Shown piece after piece: positions 61,258 to 64,000 of a stretch of 64,000 nucleotides of DNA. Made by a program: the position numbers and the translations under genes. The DNA is taken from the NCBI RefSeq assembly GCF_001640025.1, contig NC_031674.1, positions 3,534,001 through 3,598,000 on the forward strand, given 5' to 3'. The DNA comes from Sugiyamaella lignohabitans. Its lineage: Eukaryota; Ascomycota; Dipodascomycetes; Dipodascales; Trichomonascaceae. A model generated the notes under the pieces. It was not told the origin of the DNA and did no database searches. It was given only the letters and a program-made list of their open reading frames with translations. The first letter of the stretch is position 1; every line of letters starts with the position of its first letter.

Positions 61258-62248
61258 TTTGAACAATTATAACGCTGGTTACCAGACGGCTTGTATTTAA
61301 TGTACTGGTCTTTTAGAGGCTGGAGGGTATTTTATATGAAGGCCGGATTGGGATTCAGGTCTTTTTACGCCCTATTGGTTGGAATTTTTTGAATTTTTTT
61401 GGAGCCCATCTGTTTTAAGCTCTGGTGACATATTTGTACTGGAAGGGGGTCCTGCAGGCTTGCGCTTATCTTATCTTATCTTATCTGCATGATTTGCTGC
61501 ATGATTCGATCGTCACGTCTGGCCGCGGCAATGCCCTAGAGTGGCTCAGGCCGATAACGGACTTTAAAGTTTAGGACCCAGGTCAGCTTCTCCATGATAA
61601 CACTGACAAATTGTCGTGCTAACTCCAGATTTTTCCACAATGTAAACCTTTTACTAGATCGTATGCTATTTTATCTACTATATTTATGAAAAGTCTCCAG
61701 AATATGTCGTATAAAAGCGTTCTGTAAGGTACTTTTATCCGATTCCTGGCGACTGTTTTGTACCTACCAGTTATGCTCAAAGACAAGTCAAACTCTAAGA
61801 GAAACTTGCATCTCTTGACCAATCAAACCTCTCAGTTTTTATTTTCTGAGTGTGATTAAAACTATCATTTCTGGCAAAAATAGTCGCTGCTGCATCCCAT
61901 TCTTTCCTATGGAATCAGCGTTCAAATCTCCGATTGCTGATCGTTGACTGAACTGTCTGCCCGCTCATTATCCATCCAATAATATGGCGATGCCCAAACC
62001 TTATCAGTTAATAGTGATATGCTACCTGCTGATGACCGACCAACCCGAGTCTTATCTATGATATTGCTGAAGCTCTTATCTGTGGGTGATGATGTCTGTC
62101 CTGTCGTCCCCGCGCTCACTATCTTGGGCTATATCACGCCCAGTTTTTAATGTGCTACTTCTGATCTGATCTGACATGATATATATATCTAGTTCAGGAA
62201 GGTATATTAGCCCTTTTCAGAGGTGAAAAATTTTCAGTACTGGATAAA
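61258..62248. promoter_or_regulatory. Divergent DCG1 / NCS1-permease regulatory region
   Basis: A 991-bp shared upstream region with no gene. It holds four overlapping CTTATC units (61465-61485) and further CTTATC at 62000, 62051 and 62075, seven GATAAG sites read on the minus strand. GATAAG is the binding site of GATA factors such as Gln3/Gat1 and AreA that switch on nitrogen-scavenging genes. Confidence 0.75.
61465..61486 (-). promoter_or_regulatory. Fourfold GATAAG array
   Basis: CTTATC repeated four times with 5-bp spacing (TTATC period), 208 nt upstream of the DCG1-like start. Confidence 0.8.
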
Positions 62249-64000
62249 ATGGCTACCGTCGCACGGAAGTGGATGAAGAAACTTGAGGTCAGTCATAGCG
62301 GAGATCTCTCTAATAAAGAGCTGTTCCTGAATAATGATGACCTGAGACCCGTTGAACCTGCTCGAAGAAAATGGGGCTGGGCCAACTTCGTGGCCTTCTG
62401 GATTTCGGATTCATTCAACATCAACACATGGCAGATCGCTGCCACTGGAATCGTCCAGGGTCTGGCCTGGTGGCAGGTCTGGATCTGTGTCTGGTTCGGA
62501 TATTTCATCGCTGCTATCTTCGTGGTTCTCATCGGTAGAATCGGTGCAATGTACCACATCTCTTTTCCTGTGGCTTCTCGGTCTTCTTTCGGTATCTATG
62601 GCAGTTACTGGCCTGTACTGGTAAGTTTGGGGATGGGGACTTGCCTCCGGCGGCCGGGCTCTGCCCGGACCCGTTGCTCGTCTCGCTGCGCTCGACTCGT
62701 TGCTTGGATCGTGGGGGATTTGGCTAACCTTTTGGGTAGAATAGGACCTGTCTTGCTGTTGTGTGGTACGGTGTACAGGCTTGGCTGGGTGGTGAATGTG
62801 TTCAGCTTATGATCCAGTCTATCTGGCCTCAGGCTGCTAATATTCCGAACGGTATCCCTCATTCGGGCACGAACACTTTTGCGTTTATGTCTTTCTTTTT
62901 GTTCTGTTTGGCATCTTTACCAGCGTTGTACTTTCCAGTACACCAGATTAGACACCTGTTCACAGTCAAGTCTTATTTGGTGCCTATTGCCGGTATCGCA
63001 TTTTTAATTTGGACTATTAAAAAGGCTGGTGGCATTGGTCCTATTGTACACCAGCCGAGTAAGCTTCACGGAAGTGCTTTGGCTTGGGCTGTTATTGACA
63101 TGCTCATGTCTTGTGTTGAAAACTTCGTGACTCTAGTGGTAAATGACCCTGATTTCACAAGATTCGCTAGAAAGCCTTCAGATGCTGTCTGGTCACAGAT
63201 ACTAGCCATTCCGTTTTCTTTTGCCATTACTTCATTTATTGGCATTATTGTATCGTCGTCATCAACCGTTATTTATGGAGAGACTATTTGGTCGCCTTTA
63301 CAGGTTTTGGGAAATTTCTTAGAAGGAAATCACAGCGGTGCTCGTGCCGGAGTGTTTTTTATTTCTGCAGTATTTGCTTTGGCGCAAGTGGGATGTAATA
63401 TTGCTGCTAATGCTATTTCAGCAGGTACCGATATGACAGCTCTGTTTCCAAGATATATTAATATTCGTCGTGGTGGATTTATTTGCGCTACAATTGGCTT
63501 TGCTATGTGCCCTTGGCGTCTCCTGGAAACGTCGAACAAGTTCACTACTTATTTATCAGCATACACAGTATTTTTGTCAGCCATTGCAGGAGTCATTTTC
63601 TGTGATTATTATCTTGTGCGCAAGGGTAAGCTGGTAATTGATGATCTTTACAGCGCAGACCCTTCTGGAATATACTACTTCTTCAAGGGCTTCTCTTGGA
63701 GAGCTTATGCTGCTTATATCTGCGGAGTGGCCATTAACATCACTGGTATGGTTGGTGCGGTAGGACGCAAAGTTCCTATTGGAGCGACCCGAGTCTATGA
63801 GCTCAACTTTTTCGGCGGATTTATTGTCTCTGCAGGCACATACTATCTATTCTGTCGCCTTAGTCCTGTTCCAGGATGTCCAGAAAAGTGGGATGAATCC
63901 GAGGCTCGCATTTATGACGCGATCCACTACGTCGAAGGAGTCACTGTGGACGATGCGTCTTCGCTTCCCAGTGGTATTGTAGACGATGAAGACCCTGACT
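62249..64000 (+). CDS. NCS1-family permease (uracil/allantoin/uridine type), 3' end outside window
   Basis: Exon 1 is 62249-62620 and exon 2 runs from 62740 to the window edge, about 540 codons so far. The 119-nt intron (GTAAGT at 62621, CTAAC at 62724, TAG at 62739) must be removed to give [27 protein letters not shown]. The N-terminal motif NNDDLRPVEPARRKWGWANF, then FWISDSFNINTWQIAATGI and RSSFGIYGSYWPVL, is typical of fungal Fur/Dal4-type NCS1 carriers. Further support is VVNDPDFTRFARKP, NIAANAISAGTDMTALFPRYINIRRG and FLSAIAGVIFCDYYLVRKG. It should be a plasma-membrane cation symporter with ~12 helices. Pairing with the DCG1-like gene suggests allantoin or a hydantoin as substrate (inference). 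Unspliced, the frame stops early in the intron-derived extension. Confidence 0.92.
62642..62700 (+). repeat. GCP element inside the NCS1-permease intron
   Basis: It fills half of the 119-nt intron, in sense with the gene. It is a mixed form: CCGGGC-TCT-GCCCGG H2 with a type-b-like third arm (GTCTCGCTGCGCTCGACTCG). Confidence 0.9.

Noticed and set aside
2555..62700. GCP hairpins as bacterial-type rho-independent terminators
   Set aside because: The genes are clearly fungal with spliceosomal introns, and no U-tract follows the hairpins. The stop-proximal placement needs a eukaryotic explanation.
62249..62812. A 187-residue permease-like protein ending at 62812
   Set aside because: This is the unspliced reading. 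Removing the GTAAGT...CTAAC...TAG intron restores a full NCS1 protein, so the short product is not the gene.

Overview
The window looks like nuclear DNA of an ascomycete budding yeast, most likely from the Yarrowia/Trichomonascaceae side of the tree (Sugiyamaella- or Blastobotrys-like; this placement is inference). The gene set is fungal throughout: WOPR regulator, HAL/SAT4-type kinase, PKA catalytic subunit, Skt5, Vma6, Pex16, Cog8, Zrc1, GPI-anchored wall proteins. Genes carry short spliceosomal introns near their 5' ends with GTAAGT/GTGAGT donors, a CTAAC branch site and a very short branch-to-AG distance. CTG falls at conserved leucine positions, so the standard code is likely.

Layout. 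1-1172 (-): WOPR/Gti1-Pac2 regulator, cut by the left edge. 1173-7658: a gene-poor stretch of GC-rich repeats. 7659-11394: divergent DUF1989 enzyme-like protein and an LrgA-LrgB fusion membrane protein. 14269-18222: convergent SAT4/HAL5-type kinase and PKA catalytic subunit. 19345-20010: a degenerate ~230-bp tandem repeat. 20220-21601: PEX16. 22436-37227: three paralogous Ser/Thr-rich surface proteins, interrupted by a DUF3074/START-like gene and COG8. 37917-41966: convergent VMA6 and a UBP9/UBP13-like deubiquitinase. 43668-43935: a small membrane-protein gene with an apparent frameshift. 47437-49515: SKT5. 49754-50146: a 21-bp minisatellite. 52674-56822: a GH17 membrane protein and ZRC1. 58394-58978: an uncharacterised AT-hook-like protein. 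60571-64000: divergent DCG1-like racemase and an NCS1 permease (cut by the right edge) sharing a promoter with a GATA-site array, a probable nitrogen-scavenging unit.

The most striking feature is a family of about 58 full or partial GC-rich hairpin elements, called GCP here. Each reads TGCCTCCGGCGGC, then hairpin H2 (TGGGGC-TCC-GCCCCA or CCGGGC-TCT-GCCCGG), then GACCC plus a short link, then hairpin H3. H3 comes as type a (CTCCTGC-TTC-GCAGGAG), type b (CTCTCGCTTCGCTCGAGTCG) or type c (GCTCGC-TTC-GCGAGC). '+' below means it reads TGCCTCC first on the given strand. Of 18 genes with a visible 3' end, 12 have a copy 7-131 nt past the stop codon, and all 12 are in the sense orientation. Four of eight modelled introns also contain a copy, between donor and branch site. 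The 17-kb surface-protein block (about 22-39 kb) has none. No tRNA, rRNA, CRISPR array or recognisable transposase gene was found.
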